64,000 nt of DNA from Choristoneura fumiferana (GCF_025370935.1 NC_133473.1:20471649-20535648); one strand, 5' to 3'. Counted from the first letter of the stretch, positions 1 through 11,285 are shown. Notes: generated from the sequence alone by a model not told the origin. Numbers and translations: made by a program.

Positions 1-1768
1 ACCAGGAGGCGCAGAAACGCATGAGAGTCAAGAAACTGCCCCTGATACTGGCGCTGCATCTCAAGAGGTTCAAGTATATGGAGCAGTACAACAGGCATAT
101 AAAGGTGTCGCATCGGGTTGTCTTTCCATTGGAGCTGCGGTTATTTAATACGGTGAGTTGCTTTGTAGCATACGTATAGTAAGAAGTACAGGAGGGCTAC
201 TACGAAAGTCGAAGTTCGTATCATACCGTCCCTCTCACTCACGTATTAAATAATATAAGCGTCAGCGGGACGGCAAGACACGAAGGATTAGAAAGGTGTT
301 GTATGTGTCCCCCCCGGGTATCTTGGGTTCGTGGTGGCGCGTCGAATATTACACTTCGTAGTATATATAGGGCCAGGTGTGGTAGAACTAAGGTTACCTA
401 CATAGCCCGAAGAATTGCGAAACTGAAGTGGCAGTGGGCGGGGGGACTGATGGCCGATGGGGTCAGAAGATTCTCGAATGGCGTCCGCGGACCGGGAGAC
501 GAGCTGTCGGTAGGCCTCCAACAAGATGGAGCGACGACCTGGTTAAGATCGCGGGATCGCTGTTGATGCGGAAAGCACAAGACCGGTCTGAGTGGAGAGC
601 CTTGGGTGAGGCCTATGTCCAGCAGTGGACGTCTTTCGGCTGACACGATGATGATATAGGAAATTTAAATTTATGAAAGAAAGTTTTAATCCCCATACAA
701 AATTGTGAGAAGTTTCCGAAATTTTCCTATGGGAAAAATTCCGCAATTTTGGAAAGTTTCTTTTAGGACATCATGCATCGGTAGAGGAGGCAGTCATCAA
801 AATCTCGGTCTACACTTTCTCTTAAAGTGCACTTCCTCAAAATGTATACTTGCCCGACAGGTTTGAACTGCCATCCCTAACCCAACTTTTTTTTTATCTT
901 AAATTTGTCGAGGCTTAAATACACTTAACTACAGCCTCATAGAACCCAGATTGAACGACTCAGTTTATTAATCCTGGACCATGTAAGCAGCTTTAAAAGG
1001 TTAGGCATAAACCTAATGAGACGTTCCGACTTCCTTCTATCCTTATAAAGAGCAAATTGCAGTCGGACGACGCGGTGAATCCGGACCGTCTGTATGACCT
1101 GGTGGCGGTGGTGGTGCACTGCGGCTCGGGGCCCAACCGCGGACATTACATCAGCATCGTCAAGAGCCACGGCTTCTGGCTGCTCTTCGATGACGATATG
1201 GTCGATGTGAGTACACTAATACAGCATACAGCCTTACGCGACTTTAACTATGACCGTTAAAACGCAGTACAAAATAAGGTATCGCGGGGGACTTAGGATG
1301 CGCGGGGCGGGGAGGGCGGGGCTGGCAAGCCTAAGGCTCTGTTTCCACTAGAGATGTGTTGCGAGGAATGTGCTTTTCAAGAACCAATAGAAACGCTTCA
1401 TTTACCTCGCCTCGTTCCGCTCAGCTGTTTCCACCAGAGATGTGCTGCGCGAGGATAGGTAAATGAAACGTTTCTTATGGTTCATGAAAAACACAATCCT
1501 CGCGCTCTCTGCACCTCTATACTGAAGAGTATGCCCACCTCAATTTATTTTCTGTTAAGACCTTTATAATATCGCTTCTTATGAACAACAGCCTAACTGA
1601 TCTTCCATATTTCTTTGTGTAAAGCAATTTCATAATATTTTTGCATTTCGTTTGCAGAAGATAGACGCGTCTGCAATAGAAGACTTCTACGGCCTAACCT
1701 CAGACATACAGAAATCGTCAGAAACAGGATACATACTATTTTACCAATCTAGGGATGCTAGTTGTTAA
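1..1768 (+). CDS. Usp12-46: USP12/USP46-type ubiquitin carboxyl-terminal hydrolase, 3' part
   Basis: This is the C-terminal part of a USP-family cysteine protease that removes ubiquitin from substrates, normally activated by WD40 partners (UAF1/WDR20 in animals). Three coding exons are visible: 1-152 (reading from base 3), 1063-1206 and 1658-1768, all joined in phase 0 with GT/AG borders. Together they encode 134 residues, starting QEAQKRMRVKKLP and ending FYQSRDASC. The second exon carries the catalytic His box (GPNRGHYISIVKSHGFW) and the following FDDD. The Cys box and zinc-binding part must lie left of the window. The match to the USP12/46 subfamily is close over the whole visible length, including the terminal GYILFYQSR. 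An AATAAA polyadenylation signal lies at 1932-1937. The two introns hold repeats. Subfamily assignment is confident; USP12 versus USP46 cannot be separated because insects usually have one ancestral copy. Confidence 0.93.
194..285. repeat. Palindromic MITE, copy 1 (ACTACGAAA family)
   Basis: This lies in intron 1 of the USP gene. It begins GGGCTACTACGAAA, runs through a conserved centre (CCCTCTCACT then ATTAAATAATATAAG) and ends with a decayed inverted copy of the start. Two better preserved copies lie at 37146-37278 and 57304-57443. Confidence 0.7.
370..650 (+). mobile_element. RTE-type LINE remnant (reverse transcriptase C-terminus)
   Basis: Two overlapping frames give the typical tail of a lepidopteran RTE polyprotein: KLKWQWAG in one frame, then DGRWGQKILEWRPRTGRR, GRPPTRWSDDLVKIAGS and WRALGEAYVQQWTSFG in the next, followed by a stop and GATGATGAT. 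A frameshift near 445 and 5' truncation make it dead. It lies in intron 1 of the USP gene. Related tails lie at 26159-26360 and 41200-41375. Confidence 0.8.
645..765. repeat. Dispersed AT-rich repeat, copy 1
   Basis: This is the reverse complement of 53825-53940. Both share AATCCCCATACAAAATTGTG and AGAAGTTTCCGAAA on the appropriate strands. The family is not recognised. It directly follows the RTE tail. Confidence 0.55.
1338..1510. repeat. Palindromic MITE in USP intron 2
   Basis: Inverted halves meet near 1425. The outer part contains TTTCCACTAGAGATGTG and ACCAATAGAAACGCTTCATT; the other half repeats these with the opposite sense. Relatives occur at 50770-50875 and 51345-51885 in the brummer gene. 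Confidence 0.6.
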
Positions 1769-2591
1769 GTTTATCTAATTTAATTAATTTATATAAATAG
1801 GTTAGCGCTCTGAATTTTGTTCTTTGAATATGCCTCGTTTGTTAAAGTTGAAAGGGCATAGGAAAAATAATTATTGATATATTGATCAATTGGGAAACAT
1901 TGAGATATTCATCTTTTAGATTTCATTTGTAAATAAATATATTTCATTTCAAAGTATTATCAGAATGATGACTTTGTTTTATTTAATTATATACCTAACT
2001 GGGTCTCTGGCCAGTAGAAGACCACGTTTGAGCATTCAAAAAATATTAAAATAATAATTTATCAGCAATTTTGCATTTAATTTCGACTAGTCTTATTTAT
2101 TAATTGAAACCAAAATAGAGGTATATCACTGTTAATGATATTATTGAAATAAAATTTCCTATCTATACTATAGTCTGGCAAGCGAGTCCCCTGGCACAAG
2201 CTGTAAAGCTGCTCTCTCGCGTTCGCACGAATACGCGAAACGACAAGACATTGTAGGACGACCTTCTCTCGTCTATATACTTTTTGACTGCCCAAGTTGG
2301 TGCACTGCAACTGGTCGACTCTGCAGGCTGTGCGCGAATTCGTGGCTTTAATCGCCATGTTTATAATGTGCGGAACATTTATACCGCGTATAAATGTTTG
2401 CGCGTATATGAATTCTTCTTGTTACGTATTAATTTATCTCTAGAATATGTGGACAGCAATGATATATATATATGTAATATCATTGGTGGACAGTTTTTTT
2501 ATTACATTTGCCACTACCATAATATTATCCCTGGGGTTTAGCTACTCTGAAAAATTCAAAGGCACGATACGAAGTTTGATCGTACTACAGT
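1769..2591. other. Downstream of USP gene, no gene seen
   Basis: The USP 3' UTR with AATAAA at 1932-1937 is followed by AT-rich sequence. A more GC-rich patch at 2165-2360 has no convincing coding frame or splice signals. Confidence 0.4.
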
Positions 2592-3477
2592 TAGGGCCGG
2601 ATTTAGAGGTGTGCAGGCCGTGGGGCAAGAGGGAAGTGGGGAACCCCCGGCCCCCCATCCAAACTATTTTCCAAATAAAATTAACAATATAATAATAATG
2701 TTTGCGCAGAATACTTTTTGGATGGCAAACGAGCAAGTGGGTCTCCTGGTGGTATTAGAGTATGGGGGATATGATTGTTCACAATGAAGTAGTAAAACAC
2801 ACAACGCCATACGATATACAAAATGATGGGAAAACACAATAAGTTTTCTATAGAACAAATATGTCAGTCAGAAGACAGTTGGTAAAAAGCGAAGTCTATA
2901 CCCGCACCGCACATGCGCATAAAAGAAAGAAAGAAAATATTTAATTGCCAACAGTATAAACAATACAAGACAACAATATAAACAATACAAGATAGTAGTC
3001 TGTCCTGCGGCAAAAGGAGCAAACTCAGCTAATGCTGCGCTTACGCGGAAGCTGCCAGCGCTGTTTTGATAAGGCATTATCAAAACGGATACGGAAATAC
3101 AGTTGCCACAAGAGATCACCACCCATAAACATCTGCAACACCAGGGGTATTGCAGATGCATTGCCAACCTAGAGGCCTAAGATGGGTTACCTCAAATGCC
3201 AGTAATTTCACCGGCTGTCTTACTCTCCACGCCGAAACACAACAGTGCAAGCACTGCTGCTTCACGGCAGGATTAGCGAGCAAGATGGTGGTAGCAATCC
3301 GGGCGGACCTTGCACAAGGTCCTACCACCTGCAAACTTTAGGTAAAGGTAAGACAGCGGGGAAAAAATATCAAAGGAAACGTTAGTGTTTAAACGTCGGA
3401 ATAAAAAAAAACTGAAGTTTCTATTGTGGCCCCTCTTTTGTGGAGGCCCCAGATGCTCTCCCCTAAATCCGGCCCTG
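2592..3477. mobile_element. Non-autonomous hAT-like DNA transposon
   Basis: The ends are inverted: TAGGGCCGGATTTAG on the left and CTAAATCCGGCCCTG on the right, the CAGGG-type terminus of hAT elements. Flanking 8-mers ACTACAGT and ACTACTTG agree at the first five bases, compatible with a decayed 8-bp target duplication. No transposase frame is present. A LINE 3'-tail fragment (about 2720-2770) sits inside. Confidence 0.65.
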
Positions 3478-3611
3478 ACTACTTGCCTACTATATCTAAT
3501 CCAGTCTAGTAATTGAAGTGTAATAAAATATAACTAATGTTCAATCAAACTACATAATATCAATACCATATGTCGTGTCAATCGAATCATTAGATGATTT
3601 TAGAATGTCTA

Positions 3612-3941
3612 TCCATACTAATATTATAAATGCGAAATTGTGCGAGTTTGTATGTTTGTCCGTCTTTCACGTCGAAACGGAGCGACGGATCGACGTGATT
3701 TTTGGCATAGATAGTTTATCACATTCACCTGACTTCCACAGGTGCCATTGACGCAAATGTATGAATAATTATGACAGCGGCACTGGGCGAAGTTCCGAAA
3801 ACGCATATGCGCTTCGGTGGCAGTGAATGCATTAAAGGCCAGAGTGACAGAGGCTACTTTTTATCCCGGAAAATGCAGTTCCTGATGGAACAGCGCGCGA
3901 TAACCGAATTTCACGCGGGCGAAGCCGCGGGCAAAAGCTAG
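3612..3941 (+). mobile_element. Short non-autonomous Helitron
   Basis: It starts TCCATACTAATATTATAAA after an A and ends GGGCAAAAGCTAG before a T, as Helitrons do (5' TC, 3' CTRR, A/T target). A GC hairpin (CGCGGGCGAAGCCGCG) precedes the 3' end. This is the widespread lepidopteran type. The middle (about 3720-3830) differs from other copies and may be a later insertion. Confidence 0.75.
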
Positions 3942-4011
3942 TAGTTAAATAAGGGCTGGTAAAAATATAAAATAAAAATAAAACAGTAGATTCTTAAATT
4001 ACTTTATTCCC

Positions 4012-7000
4012 TTAAGCTATGAATTCATACGGGATGGGAGCCAGTAGCACAGGCTTATCATAGCCGCTGACAATGTGGGCGGGTTTGGGCGCAGCAGGCT
4101 GCCTCTTCAGCTTGACAACCTTGTTGGCGGCCTTAGCTTCCTTCAGAGCCTTCTCATTCTCCTTGACGCGCCTCAGGAAGTCCTCTCGGCACTTGGAGTG
4201 CTTGACATGCTCAATACGGATGTTGATGCGCTTGGGGATGATGCGGCCACCAACTCGCTTGTTTACAATGACTCCTAAGGCGTGGGCTGTGACGTTGTAT
4301 ACGCGGCCAGTCTTGCCATGGTAGACCTTGTGGGGCATACCCTTTTGGACTGCACCATTACCCTGGAATGATAAAAGTTATAAAAGATTTCAATTGAGTT
4401 GTAGTAGAGAATAAGTTAAAGCTAATGTGTAAACTCAAACTATGCTTGGCTTGAGTTGGATTCACTTTAAGTAGCAAAAGAGTGAAATCAGGCCACTGCT
4501 CAGATAAGATTATCGCATGCTCTTCTTTGCTTGTGTCAGTAGAGTAAAAATTTGTTGTCCAGCTAACTTAACTTTAATTTAAATTACGTGAATTTTAATT
4601 AGTCAACTCAAGTCATATTTTTTCGGAATTTGCACAACACTAACAGCTAACATTTATTTATTAGAACAATATTTGCATTACTCATGGAGGTCAGTTAATC
4701 AATAATTACAATGGATTTCACATACTTGGTATTTTAATTTTGCTTAGAAAATCAATAACTTTACTTGACTATTAAACAGGTAATGACTGAGGAAAACTGG
4801 GGATTGGCAGTACTGTTATTAATTTGGATGCAATCTCGAAAAATTAACATGAATCACCTAATATTTTCCAGGACTAATCCCACATCCTAATGAAAGGAAA
4901 AATATATTTTTAGATAAATATAGTGATGATTTGATCAATTTGGTAGAATGGTTATGGAATACACTCTACCTTATAGACATTTGGACCTATTTATGCAAAC
5001 AGGATCCAACCCACACGTGGCTAGTTTTGAGAAAAATCGGTTTTTGTTTAAAACATGCGAACAAAATTTTCTATAAACATCTCAAAAAAAGTTTGAATGC
5101 AAAATTTTAGACAACGGTAAGTTTTTTGTTGTCTTATACTCGTTTTCCAAAAAATAATAATATTTAGGGACGTTTTTCTTCAAAAAGTCAATGGATCTTT
5201 TTTGCAAAAATGCTCATGTGTGGGTTGGTTCCTATTTGATTTAATAGAAATTAAAATTGTAAATAATATAATAAAATATACATATGTTATTTCAATTTAC
5301 TTTATTGAAAATAAATGCTTATACTTACAGGAAATCTTTTTTACCATTAAAAAGTTCTAGAAAAAATAAAAAAAATGTGAATAATCAAATCATACATTTC
5401 AAAACATCACTCATTTACTAAAAGAATATAAAACAGAATCTCAGTTTTCTTTTTTACCATTAAAAAGTTCTAGAAAAAATAAAAACTTTTGTGAATAATC
5501 ATACATTTCAAAACATGAAAAGAATATAAAACAGAATCTCAGTTATCGAAATAATTTTCTTCCAACTCGAAGTCAAGTTCACCAGAAAAGCCTTCCAGGT
5601 CATCTTCAATATGTTTGTCTGCATCGAGATTGACGTAAAAACTGTGGTACTCCTGAGGAATCAGGTGCAGAAGGCTCTTTAAGTCTTTCAACTTTGCCTC
5701 TGGTATGGTTTTCCTGTAGGCCAAAGAGGCTCCATTATTTCTTTTGAAATAGCTGGTTGCCTCACGCGACCAATTTTTTTAATGTCTAATTCCTTAAATG
5801 TCTATCATGAGCGGATAGTTCACCGCATGAACCAAAACAGAAAAAAAACTACTGATGGGGATAAAGTGTCATGGTTAAGTACTAAAGAAATTGAACTAAA
5901 AAAGGTGAAATGTACAAGATTTACATGCGGTCGAACTTTTATGAAGATTTTAAGGAATTAGACATTAAAAAAATTGGTCGCGTGAGGCAACCAGCTATTT
6001 CAAAAGAAATAATGGAGCCTCTTTGGCCTACAGGAAAACCAATACCAGAGGCAAAGTTGAAAGACTTAAAGAGCCTTCTGCACCTGATTCCTCAGGAGTA
6101 CCACAGTTTTTACGTCAATCTCGATGCAGACAAACATATTGAAGATGACCTGGAAGGCTTTTCTGGTGAACTTGACTTCGAGTTGGAAGAAAATTATTTC
6201 GATAACTGAGATTCTGTTTTATATTCTTTTCATGTTTTGAAATGTATGATTATTCACAAAAGTTTTTATTTTTTCTAGAACATTTTAATGGTAAAAAAGA
6301 AAACAGATTCTGTTTTATATTCTTTTAGTAAATGAGTGATGTTTTGAAATGTATGATTATTCACAATTTTTTTATTTTTTCTAGAACTTTTTAATGGTAT
6401 AAAAGATTTCCTGTAAGTATAAGCATTTATTTTCAATAAAGTAAATTGAAATAACATATGTATATTTTATTATATTATTTACAATTTTAATTTCTATTAA
6501 ATCAAATAGGAACCAACCCACACATGAGCATTTTTGCAAAAAAGATCCATTGACTTTTTGAAGAAAAACGTCCCTAAATATTATTATTTTTTGGAAAACG
6601 AGTATAAGACAACAAAAAACTTACCGTTGTCTAAAATTTTGCATTCAAACTTTTTTTTAGATGTTTATAGAAAATTTTGTTCGCATGTTTTAAACAAAAA
6701 CCGATTTTTCTCAAAACTAGCCACGTGTGGGTTGGATCCTGTTTGCATAAATAGGCCCAATTAAATTTAACAAGTAACCATATTGTGTGAATCTTTATGA
6801 AAGTTTAGGCTTTGTCAATTTTTGTTTTGCAAACAAGATGCATCCCGCATGGTCCCTTGTGAAAATTTTGAGTCCGTCAGTTTTTATTTTGCAAACGAGA
6901 TCCAACCCGCATGGTCCCTTATGAAAATTTAGACTGCGTCAGTTTTTATTTTGCAAACGGGATCCAACCCACATGGTCCCTTCTGAAAATATATAAATTT

Positions 7001-7538
7001 GCGATTATGGGGAACCAAGCGACATGGATCCATTTATAAAAAATAAAACATTAACATTTTGTAGAATACAGAGTTATCATACAGCATGAATCTTATTAGC
7101 TTATTATGAGGTTGTTGCTATCACGTTTGGTAACTTTGTTGACTTAATGTTTTGATATGAGATAGTTGCCAGATCAATTTGATATTTAAGTAGGTCGATA
7201 GAAGGTGCATTTTAAAAGCTTTCTGTGTATTTAACTCAATTTTGACAGGAGTGTGGGTTGGATCCTGTTTGCATAAATAGGTCCATTTGTAAAGGAACTG
7301 TTCAATAGCTTTAATTAAAATATATAGTAGACTATGATCTTATCTTTTCGTCGAGGTTTTAAGAGTAAGAGAACTAAGACCTTGGATAGATTTCGATGGA
7401 TCAACTAACCCTAATGTCAACGATGTCTCCAACTTTGTACACTTTCATGTACGTGGAGAGCGGGATGGTGCCATGTGTGCGGAATCTGCGGGCGAATAGA
7501 TCCCTCGTTCCGCGGCGGTAACCCTTTGAGTTCGTCAT
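4012..7538 (-). CDS. RpL21: 60S ribosomal protein L21 (eL21)
   Basis: This encodes a structural protein of the large ribosomal subunit. The coding sequence is in two exons, 7410-7538 (43 codons, from ATG at 7536-7538; MTNSKGYRRGTRDLFARRF) and 4012-4362 (GNGAVQKGMPHKVYHGKTGR to the stop), joined in phase 0 to give 159 aa, the usual eL21 length. The start is fixed by MTN-KGYRRGTR, the standard eL21 N-terminus. The 5' UTR continues to an acceptor at 7547-7548 and a short leader exon at about 7744-7780. A polyadenylation signal (TTTATT on this strand, AATAAA in the transcript) is at 4003-4008. The 3 kb coding intron hosts a palindromic transposon (4984-7283). There is no sign of decay, so this looks like the functional intron-bearing gene, not a processed copy. 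Confidence 0.96.
5539..5798 (-). pseudogene. Transposon ORF remnant, left arm
   Basis: This arm encodes the same C-terminal peptide as the opposite arm, with PEAKLKDLKSLLHLIPQEY followed by HSFYVNLDADKHIEDD and an acidic end GELDFELEENYFDN. It is an inverted copy of 5950-6209. The LLxLIPxxYHxFYxxL pattern reminds me of C-termini of insect transposon proteins, but I cannot name the family. Upstream it runs into the spacer and has no start of its own. Confidence 0.5.
5813..6209 (+). pseudogene. Transposon ORF remnant, right arm and spacer
   Basis: The spacer reads RKKTTDGDKVSWLSTKEIEL in one frame, then shifts to the frame of MRSNFYEDFKELDIKKIG, RVRQPAISKEIMEPLWPTG and the same acidic C-terminus as the left arm. 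It looks like the last 130 or so residues of a longer transposon protein, with one frameshift near 5910. The left arm lacks the spacer part, so the right arm is the parental orientation. Function is not identified. Confidence 0.5.
6793..6990 (+). repeat. 62-bp tandem repeats inside the transposon
   Basis: About three units with a period of 62 bp are marked by CATGGTCCCTT at about 6848, 6910 and 6972. Each unit holds TTTTGCAAACGAGATCCAACC or a close variant, which resembles the element terminus (GCAAACAGGATCCAACCCAC). Confidence 0.75.
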
Positions 7539-7743
7539 CTTGTCGCCTGAAACCAAACCAACGTTGTATAGCACCGACAAATGCACGTGGACGCAACTAT
7601 GTCACTTATCACAAAAAATACCAAACTATTTCGATAAAATATTGTTTAAACATATAATTTGCACGCCAATTTACATTTTATTAAGCATTAAAGGTGGTTT
7701 TTGAATTAAATTCTACATTTTAACGAAATAATACGATAATCAC

Positions 7744-7780
7744 CTTTGCTTACAAAGCTTGACGGATAAAGAAAGAGGTT
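7744..7780 (-). promoter_or_regulatory. eL21 leader exon with pyrimidine-rich start
   Basis: On the minus strand AACCTCTTTCTTTATCCGTC precedes a short segment that ends in AAG|GTGATT, a usable donor. A run of pyrimidines around a C start is typical of the TCT initiator and 5' TOP tract of ribosomal protein genes. The exact start base is inferred. Confidence 0.55.
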
Positions 7781-7794
7781 AGTTTAGTCGGGTG

Positions 7795-7945
7795 TAGTTA
7801 TTGTACGACCTGGACAATGCTCGACCGATTTTGTACGACCTGATAATTCAATCACATGTCACTTGGAACACGGGTCGAGCTTTATCACCCCGTGCCAATT
7901 TTGTGCAACCTGCTATTGTACGACCTGATTTTGTACGACCTAATA
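7795..7945. repeat. Spaced short array (GTACGACCT family)
   Basis: TTGTACGACCTG or close forms occur at about 7801, 7834, 7917 and 7933, with a related TTGTGCAACCTG at about 7900. Spacers vary. No inverted partner array is visible. The layout resembles the arrays at 14873, 17745, 31545 and 18572. Confidence 0.5.
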
Positions 7946-8925
7946 ATCGGAACTCACTTTTGACAGCCAGTAATCGATTCACATGATCGGTGGTCAAGAG
8001 TGAAAATCTAGGGATGGAGTGTGCTTAAAAATTACAGCTAACTGGTTGTCGATTTATCGATATTATCAACTGTCATAGATAAGTAAAGACGTACGATGAG
8101 ATTAAGAAAGATTTGTTTTTTTCTAGATTGGAAAGGTGAAATCAGGTAAATATAAATTATTCATTTGTACTTAAGTAAATAAGATCATCTAAATCGATGA
8201 AGATAACTATAATATTATAGTTTCATTTAATTCAGGCAGGACTGGATCGTTAGGTGTGAGGTTATTTTATTTGTTTACACTGGTAGTGACTGTATGTCAA
8301 GTCAAATGGGCCAGAAAACTGGTACGATGTGGATCATGTGGATAGGTTAAATACAGTGACAGGCCGGTTACCCATGTACCGGTTTTGGTTAACGCCGTTA
8401 TGGTAATTCATGCTACTTATTTCCGTCAAAATGAGTACTGTGTCGATGCAGGTTTGATCAGAAAACAACCGCTAAACGCTAGTTTCTCTGTAAAAGTTCG
8501 CGTGGCGCTGCCACGAATACTCAGAATAAAATTTGAACTGATCGTTCATCCACCATTACCTCTCATATTTCGTTTTCTAGAATTTTTTTACCGTACAACG
8601 GCAAAAACTACTAGACACTGGCAAAATTGTCCTCTGATGGACAGCCATATTTTTTAAAGAAACAACAACAAATTTGAACTGTGTAAGTACTTATTACAAA
8701 TTATTAATAATTGCCTCGTGAAAACCTCGTAAGTACCAAAAATTTGCATACATAGTGTTTTTCTTTTAATGCGGTCGTGTATCACAAGATTTTCTCATGA
8801 ATAGAATTATAAAACATTTTTGAAAAATTATGTTAGGTTAGGTACTTGCAAGGTTTTCACACGGCGGTGATGTGCTGTTATGTTATTAGTTCAAAACTCA
8901 ACACAAGTATGTTTTGCTGGCTTAT
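7946..8925. other. Intergenic, nothing recognised
   Basis: The sequence is unique-looking and AT-rich upstream of eL21. An open frame at 8385-8657 has no family resemblance or supporting splice or start context. Confidence 0.35.
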
Positions 8926-8979
8926 CCACCCCCTGAGTCAGAAGAAAAATAGGCAAATATTTATAAACTCCTTTTAAGT

Positions 8980-9057
8980 GCAAGTCTATGGGCGGTGGTG
9001 ATCTCTTACCATCAGGAGACCCACTTGTTCATTTGACATCCAGTCTAATAAAAAAAA
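8980..9057 (+). repeat. LINE 3'-tail fragment with poly(A)
   Basis: TGGTGATCTCTTACCATCAGG, then a poly(A)-like end at 9048-9057, is a very common lepidopteran LINE/SINE tail. Reverse fragments occur near 2740 and 33810. Confidence 0.6.
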
Positions 9058-9564
9058 ATCATGTATTAAAGCTATTTTGCCTATATACCTGCTAATTTTC
9101 AAGTCTAGTACAGGACAATAGGAAAAAAATACAATTATAGTTAACCTCTTTTTTTATGATTTTTGGACATTCACCAGGATTTAGATTTCTTTTCTTGTCT
9201 TGTTGTACAATCAACTATGAATCAATAGACTATCACCACCACCAAACCAACCAGCCAGCTATCCACGAAAATATGCAGATTTTGAGTTACACAACAAATT
9301 AACATTTTTTTGGGGATTGTTCCTGTGTGTCAGTGTTTCTGCATGTGTATCTATTTTATAACCAGTAAACGGTTTTTTACTGGTTTTGGATGCCCTATCT
9401 TTTTTTGTCTTCAGTCTGTTGTAGTGCATACTTCCTGTGCCTTTCAGTTTTGTTGCCAATTGATTTGTGATTTGATAATCTGGCCTGATACAATTTGCTA
9501 TATTTTACAATTTCCTGCTTAATTGTGCCCTATCTGACATGGATATTATATATATATATATATA

Positions 9565-9835
9565 GACGACCAGAGGGCCTAGTGGTTAGAGAACCTGACT
9601 ACGAAGCTTGAGGTCCCGGGTTCGATTCCCGTGTCGGGGCAGATATTTGTATGAAAAATACGAATGTTTGTTCTCGGGTCTTGGGTGTTTAATATGTATT
9701 TATGTATGTATCTTTCTATATAATTATATTTATCCGTTGCTTAGTACCCATAACACAAGCTTTGCTAAGCTTACTTTGGAACTAGGTCAATTGGTGTGAA
9801 TTGTCCCTTGATATTTATATATATATAAATAATAG
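9565..9835 (+). mobile_element. tRNA-derived SINE
   Basis: Pol III boxes are visible: A box CCTAGTGGTTAGAGAACC and B box GGTTCGATTCC, followed by a LINE-type tail (GAATGTTTGTTCTCGGGTC, CTAGGTCAATTGGTGTGAA). It is preceded by a (TA)n tract at 9548-9566. This is not a functional tRNA gene, because the stems do not close into a standard cloverleaf. Confidence 0.75.
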
Positions 9836-9839
9836 GAAT

Positions 9840-10935
9840 GTATCTATTTGTTCCCTAATATATGATCCCTAACATAACATTACAATACAATAACTCTTTC
9901 TACCAATCAATGATCATTCTACCAAAAAAGTTATTTAAAGAATAACCAATGCTCACAGTATATATAAACATGACATGAGCATAATCCAGCCCTCTAGCTA
10001 TGTGCTCAAAAGGAGTAGGTACCTACTGTAAATAATAGTTTCTGAATATTTACTGGACTACATAAAATTACTAGATGGTTTACATATTATAAAAAAACAA
10101 CAATTTTTAAGTATGCAAATGCTTTTATAATTTAGATGAAAGAAAGCAAGGAAATAGTTTGTAAAAACATAATTTCATATGAAATTGGGTTGATCAACTT
10201 TTTCTTGTCACTCGTTGCTATAGTTACAGTCTCCTGGTCTCTTCAAACCATAAGTTTATATTATCAGCGCATATTTAAATTTTACTTCAAGCCATTTTGA
10301 AAAAATCTTTCTTGACTGCAGTGAAACCTACGAATTAATGTGCGAATTCGCGAATTTATTAAAAATATCACCACTTTAATTTATAGATAAGCTTATGATA
10401 GTTTAGCATAAATGGCATATCTGATTAAATAACAATGAATGACCTTCAATGTGAACTTTATTATTCATTATCAATATCTGATCAAATTTTCTCAGTCAGT
10501 ATTAATAACTATAATTACAAATAAACAATTACCTGTAGGAAACACTGATTTATTTCGTAAAATATTTAATTTATTACAAACACAGCCCTTTTATAGTCTT
10601 TCAATATCAAATATAGTATAATACGAGGTTTATACAGCGCCACACAGTGAAATTGATCAAGACGAAACGTATCGTTAATAAATGCCATCCTTGTTATTTA
10701 TGAACGCATTCTGCAAGAATAAGCAAGCGAGATATAGTCTACCAGTTTATATTTGTTAGTGAAATACGTCAACGACCAGCCTCGCTTGCCACTCAAGGGT
10801 GACAGCGTGCCAGTCTCTGCCACAAGTGTACCCACGCTTATCCATAGGATTAATATTGCCAAACATGCATTTTTGTGGTAGTTTTAAGCCCCTCTATAAT
10901 TGCTATTGAAATGGAAAATTCATCATGGTCTTAGA
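9840..10935. other. Intergenic, nothing recognised
   Basis: AT-rich sequence with no coding frame, repeat family or RNA gene that I can support. Confidence 0.35.
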
Positions 10936-10939
10936 ATAT

Positions 10940-11285
10940 TGTGATAAAAAGTAGTGTATGTATTATTCCAGATGTCCTATCTACATGCAAATTAATCCAA
11001 ATCCATCTAGCCATTTTAGTGTGAAAGGTAACAAACATACATACACACACGCACATACTCGCAAGCTTTCGCATTTCCTACTAATATTATGAATGCAAAA
11101 GTTTGTAAATCTGTTTCTTTGTTTGTTTGTTACTTCATCACGTCTAAACTGCTAAACCAATTTAGATGAAATTCGGGATACAGATAGTTTGCATCCCCGG
11201 GAAGGACATGGATAGTTTTTATCCGGAAAATGGCAAAGTTGTGAAAACTGAATTCTACATGGACGGAGTCGTGGGTAAAAGGCTA
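10940..11285. mobile_element. Helitron remnants, two orientations
   Basis: The part from 11076 starts TCCTACTAATATTATGAATG and includes the usual internal TTAGATGAAATTCGGGATAC and CCCCGGGAAGGACATGGAT blocks. The part at 10940-11070 is a decayed reverse copy. Another short 5' end lies at about 11348. Ends are mutated. Confidence 0.55.

Larger units (their letters stand above)
4984..7283. mobile_element. 2.3 kb palindromic DNA transposon with 6-bp target duplication
   Basis: The left end, GACCTATTTATGCAAACAGG, is repeated inverted at the right end, and both are flanked by CATTTG (4978-4983 and 7284-7289). Within it, 4984-5798 and 5950-6758 form a near-perfect inverted repeat of about 810 bp around a 151-bp spacer, so a third copy of the terminus faces right at 6727-6758. 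Each arm holds the same ORF remnant. The remaining 525 bp carry 62-bp tandem repeats related to the termini. No full transposase is present. I do not recognise the superfamily: a 6-bp duplication is uncommon and no DDE core is visible. Confidence 0.75.

Noticed and set aside
9259..9459. 66-codon minus-strand Lys-rich frame
   Set aside because: No ATG at its start, no family or splice evidence; AT-rich intergenic sequence.
9570..9650. Possible tRNA gene
   Set aside because: tRNA-like boxes belong to a SINE head with a LINE-type tail. No closed cloverleaf.
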